Assembly (NCBI GenBank): GCA_024998595.1
Contig: JACOEK010000003.1
Span: 310,001-374,000 of the forward strand
Length of the DNA stretch: 64,000 bases
DNA from: Nitrospira sp.
GTDB taxonomy: Bacteria > Nitrospirota > Nitrospiria > Nitrospirales > Nitrospiraceae
Direction: 5' to 3'
In this document: positions 15,047-25,479 of the stretch, piece by piece
How positions within the stretch are numbered: the stretch's first letter is position 1
Layout of the letters: every line of letters starts with the position of its first letter
The notes under the pieces: model-generated
What the model saw: the letters and a program-made list of their open reading frames with translations, nothing else
Database searches by the model: none
What the model was told of the DNA's origin: nothing
Translations under genes and position numbers: made by a program

Positions 15047-16312
15047 CTAGCAGGATGCCTCGACCTCGCCCCTCCCCGCGTTCAATTCTGCATGGTGGGC
15101 GACGGGCTTGCGAAGCAGCCACAGTAGCCACAGGCCCGGCAACGCAGCGAGGAAGGTCACAAAGAAAAACGGACCCCATCCCGCCGCTCCCACCAGTTTC
15201 GCCGCAGGCCAGCCGAGAAAGACCCGACCGAGCGCTTCGACGGAGGAGAGCAGCGCAAACTGAGTCGCCGTGTAGCGGTGGTTGCAGAGCGACATGACGA
15301 GCGCCACGAAGGCTGCGGTCCCCATTCCTCCGGTAAGGTTTTCCACTCCAACTGCGAAGGCCATCACCGCATAACTCTTCCCAGTCCAAGCCAACCACAT
15401 GAATGAGAGGTTCGAGAGGGCCTGCAGGATGCCGAATACAAACAGCGAACGGAACAGACCCAAGCGCGGCATCAGTCCACCGCCGATGAACGCGCCCAGA
15501 ATGGTCGCGCCCATCCCGAATGCACGGACCACTCCGATCTCCTCAGACGAAAACTGCATCCCCCGCAACAGAAAGGACGTCGTCAGCGCCCCGGCGAAGG
15601 CGTCGCCGAGTTTGTAGAGCACGATCAATCCTAACAGCGCCACCGCCATGGGACGTGAAAGGAATTCCGTCAGCGGCCCCCAGACTGCTTCCGCCATCGA
15701 TTGCGGAGCCGCCTGCGCGTTTTCTGGTTCAGGACTCAGTAGAATGGTCACCACCCCCAGCCCCATCAAGCCAGCCATGCAAAGGTAGGCTGCCGACCAG
15801 TTCAGGCGGGAGGCCAGGATCAGGGCCAGCGATCCGGACGCAATCATGGCAATCCGATACCCCATCACCCATGTCGCGGCACCTAAGCCCCGTTCCTCCG
15901 GTTTCAGGACATCGGTCCGATAGGCGTCAAAGACAATGTCTTGTGAAGCGGAAAGAAAGGCGACTGCCAATGCCAAGGCCGCGAACACCTGCGCGCCTTC
16001 TGTCGGACCGATCAGTGCCATAACGGCCAGCGCGAGAGCGAGACCGGTCTGGGTCACGATCATCCAGCCCCGACGCCTCCCGAGCCAGGGAGGAACGATG
16101 CGGTCCATCACCGGGGCCCAGAGGAATTTCATCGTATAGGGAAGTCCGACGTACGCGAACAACCCTATGGTCGTCAGATCCAACCCCGCTTCAGTCAGCC
16201 AGGCCTGTAACGTCCCACCTGTGAGGGCCAGCGGCAACCCCGAGGCAAAACCCAGTGGCAGCATGATGCCGAGGCGTGGCGTCAGATATGCGCGAATGGA
16301 TGAATGGTTCAT
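15047..16312 (-). CDS. AmpG-like MFS transporter
   Basis: 12-TM MFS pattern; PLGFASGLPLALTGGTLQAWLTEAGLDLTTIGLFAYVGLPYTMKFLWAPVMDR is AmpG-like. Confidence 0.88.
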   Translation of the reverse strand: MNHSSIRAYLTPRLGIMLPLGFASGLPLALTGGTLQAWLTEAGLDLTTIGLFAYVGLPYTMKFLWAPVMDRIVPPWLGRRRGWMIVTQTGLALALAVMALIGPTEGAQVFAALALAVAFLSASQDIVFDAYRTDVLKPEERGLGAATWVMGYRIAMIASGSLALILASRLNWSAAYLCMAGLMGLGVVTILLSPEPENAQAAPQSMAEAVWGPLTEFLSRPMAVALLGLIVLYKLGDAFAGALTTSFLLRGMQFSSEEIGVVRAFGMGATILGAFIGGGLMPRLGLFRSLFVFGILQALSNLSFMWLAWTGKSYAVMAFAVGVENLTGGMGTAAFVALVMSLCNHRYTATQFALLSSVEALGRVFLGWPAAKLVGAAGWGPFFFVTFLAALPGLWLLWLLRKPVAHHAELNAGRGEVEASC

Positions 16313-16524
16313 ACGATCAAGGAACCGGGTCGCTTACGAGGTGCAGCATACCACTGCCCTGTACGTTGAAGGCATCAGAATCGCGAATCTCTCTGGGCCC
16401 ATCCCGAGTAGTGCTGGCCGGTGACCGCTCCATCGTCTCTCCCGGCGAACTGGCTCTGATGTGAATCAGGGGGAGGCTTTTGTATAGCTGAACTGGTATA
16501 AGTAGCGAAAGGGAGAGGGATGAG

Positions 16525-16929
16525 ATGAACGTGACAAACTTAGGCCTCTCGTGGAATTCCCGTTACCTCGAACTGTCGCCGACGGAAATGGCGGTCGCCA
16601 TCGTAGCAGCACTTCTGGTGGGCGGAGCGGTCCTCTATTTTCTCCTCAAGGTGTTACGAAGCAGACCCGTGAAACTGCTCGGCATGGGTCTCCTGTTGGC
16701 GGGGATTGCACTGGTCGGCTGGCTGGCGCTCGATCAGCATCAGCAGGATGAGCGCACGCGCGTCTCCGAGATCTGGAGTCGCACCTTCGAAAACAGCGCG
16801 ATCAAAGACTTCGAATCCTGCGTCGCCAATAGGACGCCCCGCAGCCCCGGCGCGCAATACCGTGTCGAAGTGGTGACCGAATGTGGAGACGTGGCGAAGG
16901 CCATTAAAGAAGGGCTGGAAGTCCGTTGA
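16525..16929 (+). CDS. Uncharacterized membrane protein
   Basis: Two N-terminal TM segments; preceded by GGGAGAGGG. Confidence 0.65.
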   Translation: MNVTNLGLSWNSRYLELSPTEMAVAIVAALLVGGAVLYFLLKVLRSRPVKLLGMGLLLAGIALVGWLALDQHQQDERTRVSEIWSRTFENSAIKDFESCVANRTPRSPGAQYRVEVVTECGDVAKAIKEGLEVR

Positions 16930-16980
16930 GCTTTGAGCTCTCGCACCCTCACGGGAACTGCGTCTATCGCTGTTTTCTCG

Positions 16981-17826
16981 TCATGGTGATTGGGAGCGGG
17001 TCCTGAGGTAGATGAACCAGTAGACAAGCGCCACCAGGACCGTTCCGCCAACGATATTTCCAAGTGTGACCAGCGCCAGGTTGCTGAGCGCGCTCGTCAA
17101 CGACAGCGGTACCGCGCTTCCAGCCGTCAACGCCATTCCGAGCGGCAGGAAGAACATATTCGCCACGGAATGTTCGAAGCCGCAGGCCACGAAGGCGCTG
17201 ATGGGAAACAGGATCGCAAGGATCTTGTCCGCCACGCTCCTCGCACCCATACACAACCAGACCGCCAGACACACCAGGACATTGCACAAGATGCCACGGG
17301 CGAACGCGGACAGCGGATCGAGGGCAATTTTGCTGCGCGCGATGCGCACCATCGTCTCGCCGACTGCCCCATCTCCCAACAGGTGTATCCCGGCAAGGAC
17401 CACCAATATCGCCGTGCCACCAGCCCCCAGCAGGTTCCCGAGGTACACCCAGATCCAATTCCTGACCACCTGCCGCGTCTGCACACAGCCGGCAGCCCAG
17501 GCCATCGCAATCAGATTGTTCCCGGTGAAGAGTTCCGCACCGCCGACGACCACCAGTATCAGCCCCAAACTAAACGTCGTTCCCCCGGCCAGGCGCAACA
17601 ACCCGAACGGCAAGGTTGGCTCACCTTTTCCCCCCGTGATCGTTACCGTGTAAAAGAGCGCCCCCAAGGAAATAAACGCGCCGGCCAGGACGGCCAGGGC
17701 CACCATCGTCGGCACCGCCGTGTTTACCTTGGCCAGGCCGAGTTTACACACGCGTGCCGCGATCTCCGGCGGCGGATAAGCATCCGCGATGGAACCGTTT
17801 GGAGAGCTGGAGGGTTCGGCAGTCAT
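16981..17826 (-). CDS. Formate/nitrite transporter family protein (FocA/NirC)
   Basis: FNT signatures (GGAELFTGNNLIAMAWAAG, NLLGAGGTAILV, CGFEHSVANMFFLPLG); overlaps fdhF by 4 nt. Confidence 0.93.
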   Translation of the reverse strand: MTAEPSSSPNGSIADAYPPPEIAARVCKLGLAKVNTAVPTMVALAVLAGAFISLGALFYTVTITGGKGEPTLPFGLLRLAGGTTFSLGLILVVVGGAELFTGNNLIAMAWAAGCVQTRQVVRNWIWVYLGNLLGAGGTAILVVLAGIHLLGDGAVGETMVRIARSKIALDPLSAFARGILCNVLVCLAVWLCMGARSVADKILAILFPISAFVACGFEHSVANMFFLPLGMALTAGSAVPLSLTSALSNLALVTLGNIVGGTVLVALVYWFIYLRTRSQSP

Positions 17827-20546
17827 GTGATCAACATCACGTGAGGAGATGGGTGCGGCGTCACGCTCGGCGGTAGTTTTTCAATCCGCACTGTCGAGAC
17901 TTTATACTCAGGACACTTGGAACTGTCATCCGCACTGGATGACAGCAACACGTTCAGATCCGTATCGGGGAAGTGAAAACTCGTGAACAACTCTCCCGGC
18001 TGCACCCGTTCGCTGATCATCACGGGAAGCGTGGCCTCACCACGCGCGCTGACCAGCCGGACCAGATCGCCATCACGAAGCTCCAATGTGGCCGCATCAC
18101 TCGCGTGCATTTCCAACACATCGGTATCGACCACCTGCATGATTTCGGTTCGCCTGGTCTGTGCCCCGCAGTTGTAATGTTGCAAGATGCGGCCCGTGAT
18201 CAGTACCAGCGGATACGCCTCGCTCGGCGCTTCGCCCGGCGGCAAATAGTCCACCCCGACGAATCGCGCCTTCCCTTTTGGAAACGACTCCTCGTGCATC
18301 AACGAGGTGCCTGGATGTTCTTTCGAGGGCACCGGCCACTGCAATCCCTCCGGCGCATCCAGTCGATCAAACGACACACCGGCAAACAGCGGCGCCAGTT
18401 GCGCAATCTCATCCATGATCGCCGAAGGATGGGAATACTGCATGGGATAGCCCATCCGCGCGGACACTTCGCACACCACCTGCCAGTCCGGCAGCACCCC
18501 CTCGGGAGGCTCCACCACCTTTCTGATGCGCTGGATGCGCCGCTCAAGGTTCGTGAACGTCCCGTCCTTTTCAAGAAATGAAGCCCCGGGAATAACGAGA
18601 TGTGCCAGTTTGGCCGTTTCGCTGAGAAAAAGATCCTGAACGACGAGGAAATCCAGTTGCTTGAGCGCCGCATGAACTTTTTTCAGATTGGGATCGGTCT
18701 GGGCCACGTCATACCCGATGATCCACAGACTCTTGAGCGTGCCGGCCAGCGCCGCATCCCACATGTCCGGGGTCTTCATGCCCCGCGCCGTCGGCAAGGA
18801 GCGCCCTGTGATCGCCAGGTGCGCCGCGGCAAGTCCTGGATCGGTGAGCGACTGATACCCGGCAAAAAATGTGGGCAGGCATCCGACATCCGAGGCACCC
18901 TGCACATTGTTCTGGCCGCGAAGGGGATTGATACCGGTGCCCGGTTTGCCGATATGGCCCGTGGCCAGCGCGAGATTCACCAGCGCCATCACCCCGTGAC
19001 TGCCCCAGCGATGTTCGGTCATGCCCAGGCCATGCACCGCCATGGAGCCGCCGCTGGTGGCATAACGACGCGCGGCTTCGGCGATGAGATGAGCCGGCAC
19101 GCCGGTCAGCTTGGATGCCAGCGCGGGAGTATAATCCTCGACTGCGGCCAGCCATTCCTCGAAGCCTTCGGTCCGGTCACGCACGAACGCCGCATCGGTC
19201 AACTGTTCTTTGGCGATGACATGCCCCATGCCATTCAGAAGGGCCACGTTGGTCCCGGGATGCAGCTGTAGATGAAGGTCAGCCAGTCGGGCCAGTTCCG
19301 TACGCCGGGGATCGATTACGATCAGCGCGGCACCCCGTCGTACGGCCTGTTTGATACGCGCGCCGACCACCGGATGAGATTCGGTGGGATTGGCTCCGAC
19401 CACAAGGATCAGCTTCGCCAGATCCACATCATGAATGGAGTTGGTCGCTGCCGATGCGCCGAGTGTCTCCATCATGCCGGTCACGGTGGCGCTGTGGCAG
19501 ACCCGCGCGCAGTTGTCGATATGATTGCTGCCGATCACGCAGCGCATGAATTTGCCGAAGAGGTAATTTTCTTCGTTCGTGCCGCGGCTGGAAGAGATCG
19601 TCGCGAGCGCGTCCGGACCATGGGCTGCTTTGATTCGGGTCCATTCCTCGGCAATCCGATCAAGTGCGGCCGGCCAGGAGAGTTCCATCCACTGGTCACC
19701 CTGCCGGAGCAGCGGCGTGCGGAGCCGGTCAGGCGCGTAGTTATAGGTCCACCCGAATCGTCCCTTCATGCAAGCGTGGCCCTGGTTTGAAGAGCCATCG
19801 TCAGCCGGCACCATCCGTACCACGCGGTCGTTCAGCACACCAGCGTCCAAGGTGCAGCCGACGCCGCAATAGGCACACGTCGTGCGAACCGACCGATCGG
19901 GCGGACCTTCTTCGAGGATCGTCTTTTCGATCAATGCGCCGGTGGGACATTCTTTGACGCAGGCTCCGCAAGACACGCAATTGGAGGACGCCAATGCTCC
20001 AGTCTTCCCGGCCAACAGGGCCGCCCCCGCCGTCGGCCTGGTTGCGAAGCCTCGATACACCATCGTCAGGGCATGCGTACCCTGAATCTCATCACAGGCC
20101 CGCACACAACGGGCGCATGAGATACAGACGGTATTGTCGAAGACAAAAAACGGATTGGAGCGATCGACAATATTGGCCCTACCGGCAGGCTGCGGATACC
20201 GGACCTGATTTAATCCCACCGACCTGGCCAACCGCTGCAACGGTTCCGGTACTCGATCCCCCGGCGGTTGCTCGGAGAGATACAGCTCAACGAGGTGTTT
20301 TCTGAGACGCGTGAGCCGATCGCTTTCGGTGTAAACGACCATCCCTTCGCGCACCGGTGTGGTGCAGGAGGCCGGGGTACCACTCACCCCATCGATTTCA
20401 CAAAGACAAAGGCGACAGGACCCGAACGGGGTCAAATGGTCCGATGTACACAGCCCGGGAACGGCAATTCCCGCCCGTTTCGCCGCGCGATAAATCGAGT
20501 CGCCGGGCGAGGCCACCACCGATCGTCCATTAATCTGCAGATTCAC
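17823..20546 (-). CDS. fdhF: Formate dehydrogenase alpha subunit (molybdopterin, NAD-linked type)
   Basis: N-terminal [2Fe-2S], 4Fe-4S repeats (CISCARCVRACDEIQGT, CVSCGACVKECPTGAL), Moco domain; active-site RVCHSATVTGM encodes Cys, not Sec. Confidence 0.93.
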   Translation of the reverse strand: MNLQINGRSVVASPGDSIYRAAKRAGIAVPGLCTSDHLTPFGSCRLCLCEIDGVSGTPASCTTPVREGMVVYTESDRLTRLRKHLVELYLSEQPPGDRVPEPLQRLARSVGLNQVRYPQPAGRANIVDRSNPFFVFDNTVCISCARCVRACDEIQGTHALTMVYRGFATRPTAGAALLAGKTGALASSNCVSCGACVKECPTGALIEKTILEEGPPDRSVRTTCAYCGVGCTLDAGVLNDRVVRMVPADDGSSNQGHACMKGRFGWTYNYAPDRLRTPLLRQGDQWMELSWPAALDRIAEEWTRIKAAHGPDALATISSSRGTNEENYLFGKFMRCVIGSNHIDNCARVCHSATVTGMMETLGASAATNSIHDVDLAKLILVVGANPTESHPVVGARIKQAVRRGAALIVIDPRRTELARLADLHLQLHPGTNVALLNGMGHVIAKEQLTDAAFVRDRTEGFEEWLAAVEDYTPALASKLTGVPAHLIAEAARRYATSGGSMAVHGLGMTEHRWGSHGVMALVNLALATGHIGKPGTGINPLRGQNNVQGASDVGCLPTFFAGYQSLTDPGLAAAHLAITGRSLPTARGMKTPDMWDAALAGTLKSLWIIGYDVAQTDPNLKKVHAALKQLDFLVVQDLFLSETAKLAHLVIPGASFLEKDGTFTNLERRIQRIRKVVEPPEGVLPDWQVVCEVSARMGYPMQYSHPSAIMDEIAQLAPLFAGVSFDRLDAPEGLQWPVPSKEHPGTSLMHEESFPKGKARFVGVDYLPPGEAPSEAYPLVLITGRILQHYNCGAQTRRTEIMQVVDTDVLEMHASDAATLELRDGDLVRLVSARGEATLPVMISERVQPGELFTSFHFPDTDLNVLLSSSADDSSKCPEYKVSTVRIEKLPPSVTPHPSPHVMLIT

Positions 20547-20598
20547 CCGGCGTTTCCTCGTTTGCCCTGTTCGTCTCGTGTGTATCCCGAGCGACGTT

Positions 20599-22095
20599 TC
20601 ACGTCTTCAGTTTACTGCGGAACTCGACCGGAAAATGTTCGATGGCCGTGAGCACGGGGTAGGGCGCCCGCCCGCCGAGGGCGCAGAGACTCGCCAGCTT
20701 CATGGTTTCGCCCAGATCGCCCAACAGCGCTAAATCATCGATGGTGCCGCCGCCGGCCTGAATGCGTTCCAGAATTTCGCGTCCCCGCACGGAACCGATA
20801 CGGCAGGGCGTGCACTTCCCGCAGGATTCGTCGGCGGTGAAGGCCATGAAGTGCCGCGCCAGGTCCACCATGTCGGTTTCATGGTCGTAGACCACGATCC
20901 CGCCATGCCCGAGAACCGCGCCGGCCTTGGCAAACGCGTCATAACAAATCGGCAGATCCAATCCGGTCGACGGAAAGAGGCTACCGAGGGGCCCGCCGAC
21001 CTGCACCGCCTTGAACCGTGAGCCTGGCGCCATTCCCCCGCCGAACTCCTCCAATATCTGCCGCAGGCTCAACCCGAACGGCACCTCCACCAATCCGGGA
21101 TGTTTCACCCGTCCACCCAACTGCAACGCAATGGTGCCTCGGGACTGTTCGGTGCCGAGCGAGGCGTGCCAGGCGCCTCCTCGTGACAGAATCTGAGGGA
21201 TCGTGGCGAAGGTCAGGACATTGCTTACGATGGTTGGCCGGCCGTACAAGCCTACCTGGGCGGGATACGGAGGCCTAGCACGCACGACGCCCCGCTTTCC
21301 CTCGAGCGATTCGAGGAGCGCCGTCTCTTCTCCGCAGACATAGGACCCGGCCCCCTCCACCACCTCGATCGGGAACGACTCGCCGTTTAACTCCAGCAAC
21401 TCCGCGTCATCGGCCTTCTGAATGGCTGCGCGCAACGTGGCTGCCGCCGCCGGATATTCCTGCCGGCAATACACAAAGGCCCGATTCGCGCCGATAGCCC
21501 TGGCACAAATCAACATGCCTTCCAGCAGGCGAAAAGGATCCCCTTCCAGAATCAGCCGATCGCAGTAGGTGCCAGCATCCCCTTCATCGGCATTGGCGAC
21601 CACAAATTTTTCTCGGGCCTTGGTCTGTTGCGCCACCTTCCATTTATTCCAGACCGGAAAGGCCGCCCCGCCACGTCCTCGCAGCTGCGAGATGCGGAGT
21701 TCTTCGATAATCGCATCAGGAGTGAGTCTGAACGCCTCCTCCAGCCCGACCAGCCCGCCGCGCGCCTGGTATTCATCCAGGGCCAAGGGCTCGGTCTCGC
21801 CGAAGTTGGCAAAGGTATAGCGGGTCTGGTTCGCCAGAAAGGGAATGGCCTGGACAGGGGTACCGCCCGTTCCGGAGAGAATGGACGGCAGGTCTTCCGG
21901 CGCGACATTGAACCAGGCTACCCGCCCGTCTAGACCGTCCCGTTCCACCATCGGCTCAAGAAAGAACGCCCCTCGCGAGGAGAGGCGAATGAGTTGAACC
22001 TCGGGACGGTCAGCCCAGGCGTCCGCCAGCAGGCCGGCTCCGGCCGCTCTGGCGGAGGTATCGTTGAAAAGATACAGTCGCGTCGCGCTGTTCAT
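20599..22095 (-). CDS. NuoF-like NADH-binding subunit of the formate dehydrogenase (beta)
   Basis: GRGGAAFPVWNKW, NADEGDAGTYCDRLIL, YVCGEETALLESLEGKRG, ESCGKCTPCRIGS; start MNSATRLYLF. Confidence 0.92.
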   Translation of the reverse strand: MNSATRLYLFNDTSARAAGAGLLADAWADRPEVQLIRLSSRGAFFLEPMVERDGLDGRVAWFNVAPEDLPSILSGTGGTPVQAIPFLANQTRYTFANFGETEPLALDEYQARGGLVGLEEAFRLTPDAIIEELRISQLRGRGGAAFPVWNKWKVAQQTKAREKFVVANADEGDAGTYCDRLILEGDPFRLLEGMLICARAIGANRAFVYCRQEYPAAAATLRAAIQKADDAELLELNGESFPIEVVEGAGSYVCGEETALLESLEGKRGVVRARPPYPAQVGLYGRPTIVSNVLTFATIPQILSRGGAWHASLGTEQSRGTIALQLGGRVKHPGLVEVPFGLSLRQILEEFGGGMAPGSRFKAVQVGGPLGSLFPSTGLDLPICYDAFAKAGAVLGHGGIVVYDHETDMVDLARHFMAFTADESCGKCTPCRIGSVRGREILERIQAGGGTIDDLALLGDLGETMKLASLCALGGRAPYPVLTAIEHFPVEFRSKLKT

Positions 22096-22096
22096 G

Positions 22097-22564
22097 TTAG
22101 CGGTATCGTTCCAGCATCGTCTCCACCTGAGACGGCAGCACACGACCATAGAGGTCCCGGTCGATCAGCACCGTCGGAGAGACGGCGCAGTTCCCGGCGC
22201 ATGACATCGTGTCGAGCGTAAATTTCCCTCCCGACGTCGTTTCACCGACGTCGGCGCGAAGATAATTCTGTAGCTCCCGCAAGACACGGCCGCACCCGTT
22301 CGCGTAACAGGATTCTCCCATGCAGACACGAATGACATGGCGGCCCGGAACGGTCACCCGCAGGTCTGGATAGTAGGAAAGCACTCCTGCGATCTGTGCG
22401 GTAGTTGCGCCCACCCTGTGCGCGATCTCCGGAATCGCATCCACGGGCACATGCCCGAATGATTCTTGAATGGCCAGCAACGTCTTGAGAATATTGGGCG
22501 GGTCAATCCGTACCTGCAGGAGAATCTTTTCGACCTGCTCATGCATATCAGGACCCTGTTCCAT
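22097..22564 (-). CDS. NuoE-like [2Fe-2S] subunit of the formate dehydrogenase (gamma)
   Basis: IRVCMGESCYANGC...LDTMSCAGNCAVSPTVLID thioredoxin-like ferredoxin pattern. Confidence 0.92.
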   Translation of the reverse strand: MEQGPDMHEQVEKILLQVRIDPPNILKTLLAIQESFGHVPVDAIPEIAHRVGATTAQIAGVLSYYPDLRVTVPGRHVIRVCMGESCYANGCGRVLRELQNYLRADVGETTSGGKFTLDTMSCAGNCAVSPTVLIDRDLYGRVLPSQVETMLERYR

Positions 22565-22620
22565 CTCTCATCGCTCTTCTATTCTAGGTCGCTAACGCAT
22601 GTGAGCATTCACGTCTCACA

Positions 22621-23991
22621 TCAGCAGAGGCCCACATGCTCGCGTAGGAGGTTGTAATCGAATGCGGCAATGCCGCCGCGCAGGAGACCGAAATCACGCC
22701 CTTCCATCTCATCGATGAGACCGGCCACCCGGTCGCGCCCCTCGGGCGTCCTGGCGACATGCCGCGGGGTGTCGCCGCCCAGCGCCGGAGACTCCCGGTC
22801 GGCCCATTCCAGATAAACGGTCTCAAAGAACGCCTTCAGCAACGCTCGATCCTCTTCGGCGGTCACCACCACCTTCAGCGGTTCGGTGCCGGATAGCTCA
22901 TCCTTCGTGACCTGCCTGGTCGGCGGCTGCACGCTTTCACCGCGAAAATGCAGCGAATATCCGAAGGTCGCCGCCAGACTATGTTTGGTTGCGTCCAATC
23001 GCTCCTGGGAATCACATTCGAGAAACAGCTTCGTCGCCGTCACCGTGACCCGCGCCCGCACTTCATCCGCCCTTGTATCCGTCTTCGCGCGTTGAACGAA
23101 GCGACGAAGTTTCCCCGATCCGGTATTTGCCGCCCCTCGCGGCGGCGCTTCCTCCGTCCAGCCCTCCAACTCGCTCATTCCTCCGGCGATGAAGGTGAAT
23201 TCGTGATGTTCGTACAGCGCCATGACATAGAAATAAGGCCCACCCGCTTCGGTCCGAAAGCGTATCTCGCTTACCGCTTCCAGCAAGGCCGCCAAACGCA
23301 TGCGCGCAAAATTTTTCAGCAGGAGATGACCAAACCGCTTGGCGAATTCCGGCCAATCGCCGAGTTCAAACGACCCACCGACCACTTCCATCTCACGCCG
23401 TTCTTCACCGGTGGTCTCATACAGCGCCCGTGCATCCCCCTCCGACAGCACCAACAATGGGCCAGCCAGGACCGCCAAGGTACTTTCCGGATCGCCCGGT
23501 TCACGCACCAGACGCGTAAACAAGACCTGCCCGGATTCGCCGTCCAGGTCCAGACTCTCAGCCGGTATCTCATACAGCCGGCCGTTGCCCATGGACCGCA
23601 GGGTTCGGCGCACCGAGCCGGGCTGACGCGGAAGGATCTCAACCAAGTCGAGGTAGGAATGTTTCAAGGGGTCGAGCCATACCCTCTCCTCCTCCGGGAT
23701 GTGTTCGGTGATGACATCGCGCAGCTGTTCGACAAGGGTCAGCTGTCCGTCTTCCGGATAGAAGTCGGCATAGAGCAGGAGATCCGCCAATTCGACCTCC
23801 TCCCGCAGGGGCGATAACGGCGACTGGTTTCCCAGTTCAACATACACCTGCAACGCCCGCTCGAAGGCGATCCGGCGCTGCTGTGCAAATCCGGGTGAGA
23901 CCGACAGCTGGTCGAGCCTGGACAGGAGACGCGCAAGGTCTTTGGGCACCGGCGCCGAACGCCCGGCAACCCGTTCATTCGCGAGCTTCAT
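22621..23991 (-). CDS. Uncharacterized protein at the head of the formate operon
   Basis: 456-aa ORF, same strand as fdh genes; C terminus (ESPALGGDTPRHVARTPEGRDRVAGLIDEME) resembles the MbcA/ParS-type C-terminal motif. Confidence 0.75.
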   Translation of the reverse strand: MKLANERVAGRSAPVPKDLARLLSRLDQLSVSPGFAQQRRIAFERALQVYVELGNQSPLSPLREEVELADLLLYADFYPEDGQLTLVEQLRDVITEHIPEEERVWLDPLKHSYLDLVEILPRQPGSVRRTLRSMGNGRLYEIPAESLDLDGESGQVLFTRLVREPGDPESTLAVLAGPLLVLSEGDARALYETTGEERREMEVVGGSFELGDWPEFAKRFGHLLLKNFARMRLAALLEAVSEIRFRTEAGGPYFYVMALYEHHEFTFIAGGMSELEGWTEEAPPRGAANTGSGKLRRFVQRAKTDTRADEVRARVTVTATKLFLECDSQERLDATKHSLAATFGYSLHFRGESVQPPTRQVTKDELSGTEPLKVVVTAEEDRALLKAFFETVYLEWADRESPALGGDTPRHVARTPEGRDRVAGLIDEMEGRDFGLLRGGIAAFDYNLLREHVGLC

Positions 23992-24093
23992 GAATCTCCT
24001 CCATGACGACCACTTCCGGAAGGGTCGCAGTGGCAGCCGACGGCTGCTTCCATTTAGGCTTCAGGTGAGGAACTCCTCCGGGAAGGTAGGGCC

Positions 24094-25032
24094 TCATTGA
24101 TTTCCCAGGGGAACGACCCGCTCATAGTCCTCGCCGAAATTGAACTGACGGACCGTCAGAACCGGACAGGGCGCATGACGCAGCATCGCACCGGCTATAC
24201 TGCCCAGTAGCACATGGGAGATCCCGCGCCGGCCATGCGTGCCCATGATCATCAAGTCGAACCCCTGCTGCGTAACATAGGCGGCAATCGAATCAGCCGG
24301 CAACCCCGGTTTGAGCACATGATCGGTCTGGATACCGTGGGCTGTCACGCAGGCGGATAACACGCTCAACCGCTTCTCCAGGTAATCCCGCTGTTCCTTC
24401 CACTCTTTTGCGTGGCTCAGGCTGAAATCCAACCCGTAGGCCACCGGTTCCATCGCGTGGAGGATGGTGATGGCGGCCCCAAGCGGTTTCGCAAACTGCA
24501 CGGCATACTCCAGCGCGTCCAGCGAACAGGTGGAGAGGTCGGTCGGAACCACAATGCGCTTGATGGTTGTCGTTGTCGCCCCTCCAGCCCCGCTCTTGTC
24601 CGCTTTGACTGCTAGGACTGGACAGGGAGACACGCGCACGATCCGCTCGGCGGTACTGCCGATCAATACATGATCCAATCCCGTGCGGCCATGGGTGCCG
24701 ACCACCACCAGGTCCGCGCCGATGGTCTGGGCGACGGTTTGAAGCACCTGACTGGGAATGCCGACTTCGATGCGCGTCGTGATCGGTTGACCGGCCGCCT
24801 TTGCGCGCACCTGAAGGGCGACCAGCTGACGATTCGACTCGCCGCGCAAGTGGTCCAGGTACATTTTATTGACCGTGTAGTCCGGATCCATCCCCGGATA
24901 GAGTTCCAGCGCGGTCACCACGCAAAGGTCGGCCTTCCACGTCCTGGCAAGAGTCAGGGCATAACCCATGGCCCGATCGGCGCAAGCTGAGAAATCGGTC
25001 GCGAACAGGATCTGCTTGATCAGGGAAGCCAT
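24094..25032 (-). CDS. Tandem universal stress protein
   Basis: Two UspA domains with GTHGRTGLDHVLIGST and GTHGRRGISHVLLGS ATP-binding motifs. Confidence 0.92.
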   Translation of the reverse strand: MASLIKQILFATDFSACADRAMGYALTLARTWKADLCVVTALELYPGMDPDYTVNKMYLDHLRGESNRQLVALQVRAKAAGQPITTRIEVGIPSQVLQTVAQTIGADLVVVGTHGRTGLDHVLIGSTAERIVRVSPCPVLAVKADKSGAGGATTTTIKRIVVPTDLSTCSLDALEYAVQFAKPLGAAITILHAMEPVAYGLDFSLSHAKEWKEQRDYLEKRLSVLSACVTAHGIQTDHVLKPGLPADSIAAYVTQQGFDLMIMGTHGRRGISHVLLGSIAGAMLRHAPCPVLTVRQFNFGEDYERVVPLGNQ

Positions 25033-25035
25033 GGC

Positions 25036-25470
25036 CTAGGCCGCCTCCACATTCAAGAGGAGCAATTCTCCCTTCATGTTCTGATGGATCGAGCAACGGA
25101 ACTCGTGCCGTCCCGGCCGTTCCATCACAAATCGAATGACCGCTGATTTTTTTCCGTCCAAGAACAGCCCGCCGATGCCCCGGCCATACGTCACGATGCC
25201 ACCTGATTCGACTCGCGTCGGAATGCCATCAAACATGGTCGACCCGAAGTCGTGGCGTTCCTGATCTTCATTGGTGATGGTAATGACCGTGGCTACCCCC
25301 AGCCGGAGAGGCGCCTGTTTCGTGACGAAGGCATAATCCTTGATCGCCACCTCAATCCGTTGTTCAGCTTGGGCTCCTCCTTGTGAGCACAGCGCCAGGA
25401 CAAAACAGACTGCCAACCAGACCCGCCCTCCGCTCAGAATTACCGACCTCTGCTTCAACCCCATAACCAT
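25036..25470 (-). CDS. Cupredoxin-like secreted protein
   Basis: Signal peptide; ligand pattern HDFGS...CSIHQNM consistent with His-Cys-His-Met type 1 copper. Confidence 0.7.
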   Translation of the reverse strand: MVMGLKQRSVILSGGRVWLAVCFVLALCSQGGAQAEQRIEVAIKDYAFVTKQAPLRLGVATVITITNEDQERHDFGSTMFDGIPTRVESGGIVTYGRGIGGLFLDGKKSAVIRFVMERPGRHEFRCSIHQNMKGELLLLNVEAA

Positions 25471-25479
25471 GACTCCTCC

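Noticed and set aside
16990-17844. 284-aa ORF antisense to the FNT transporter
   Set aside because: Low-complexity His/Arg/Gln-rich shadow translation of a membrane protein gene
17823-20546. Possible selenocysteine in FdhF
   Set aside because: Active-site codon encodes Cys (RVCHSATVTGM); no in-frame UGA needed
22948-23817. 289-aa ORF antisense to the formate-operon unknown gene
   Set aside because: Composition is typical of a shadow ORF and the opposite frame fits the operon layout better
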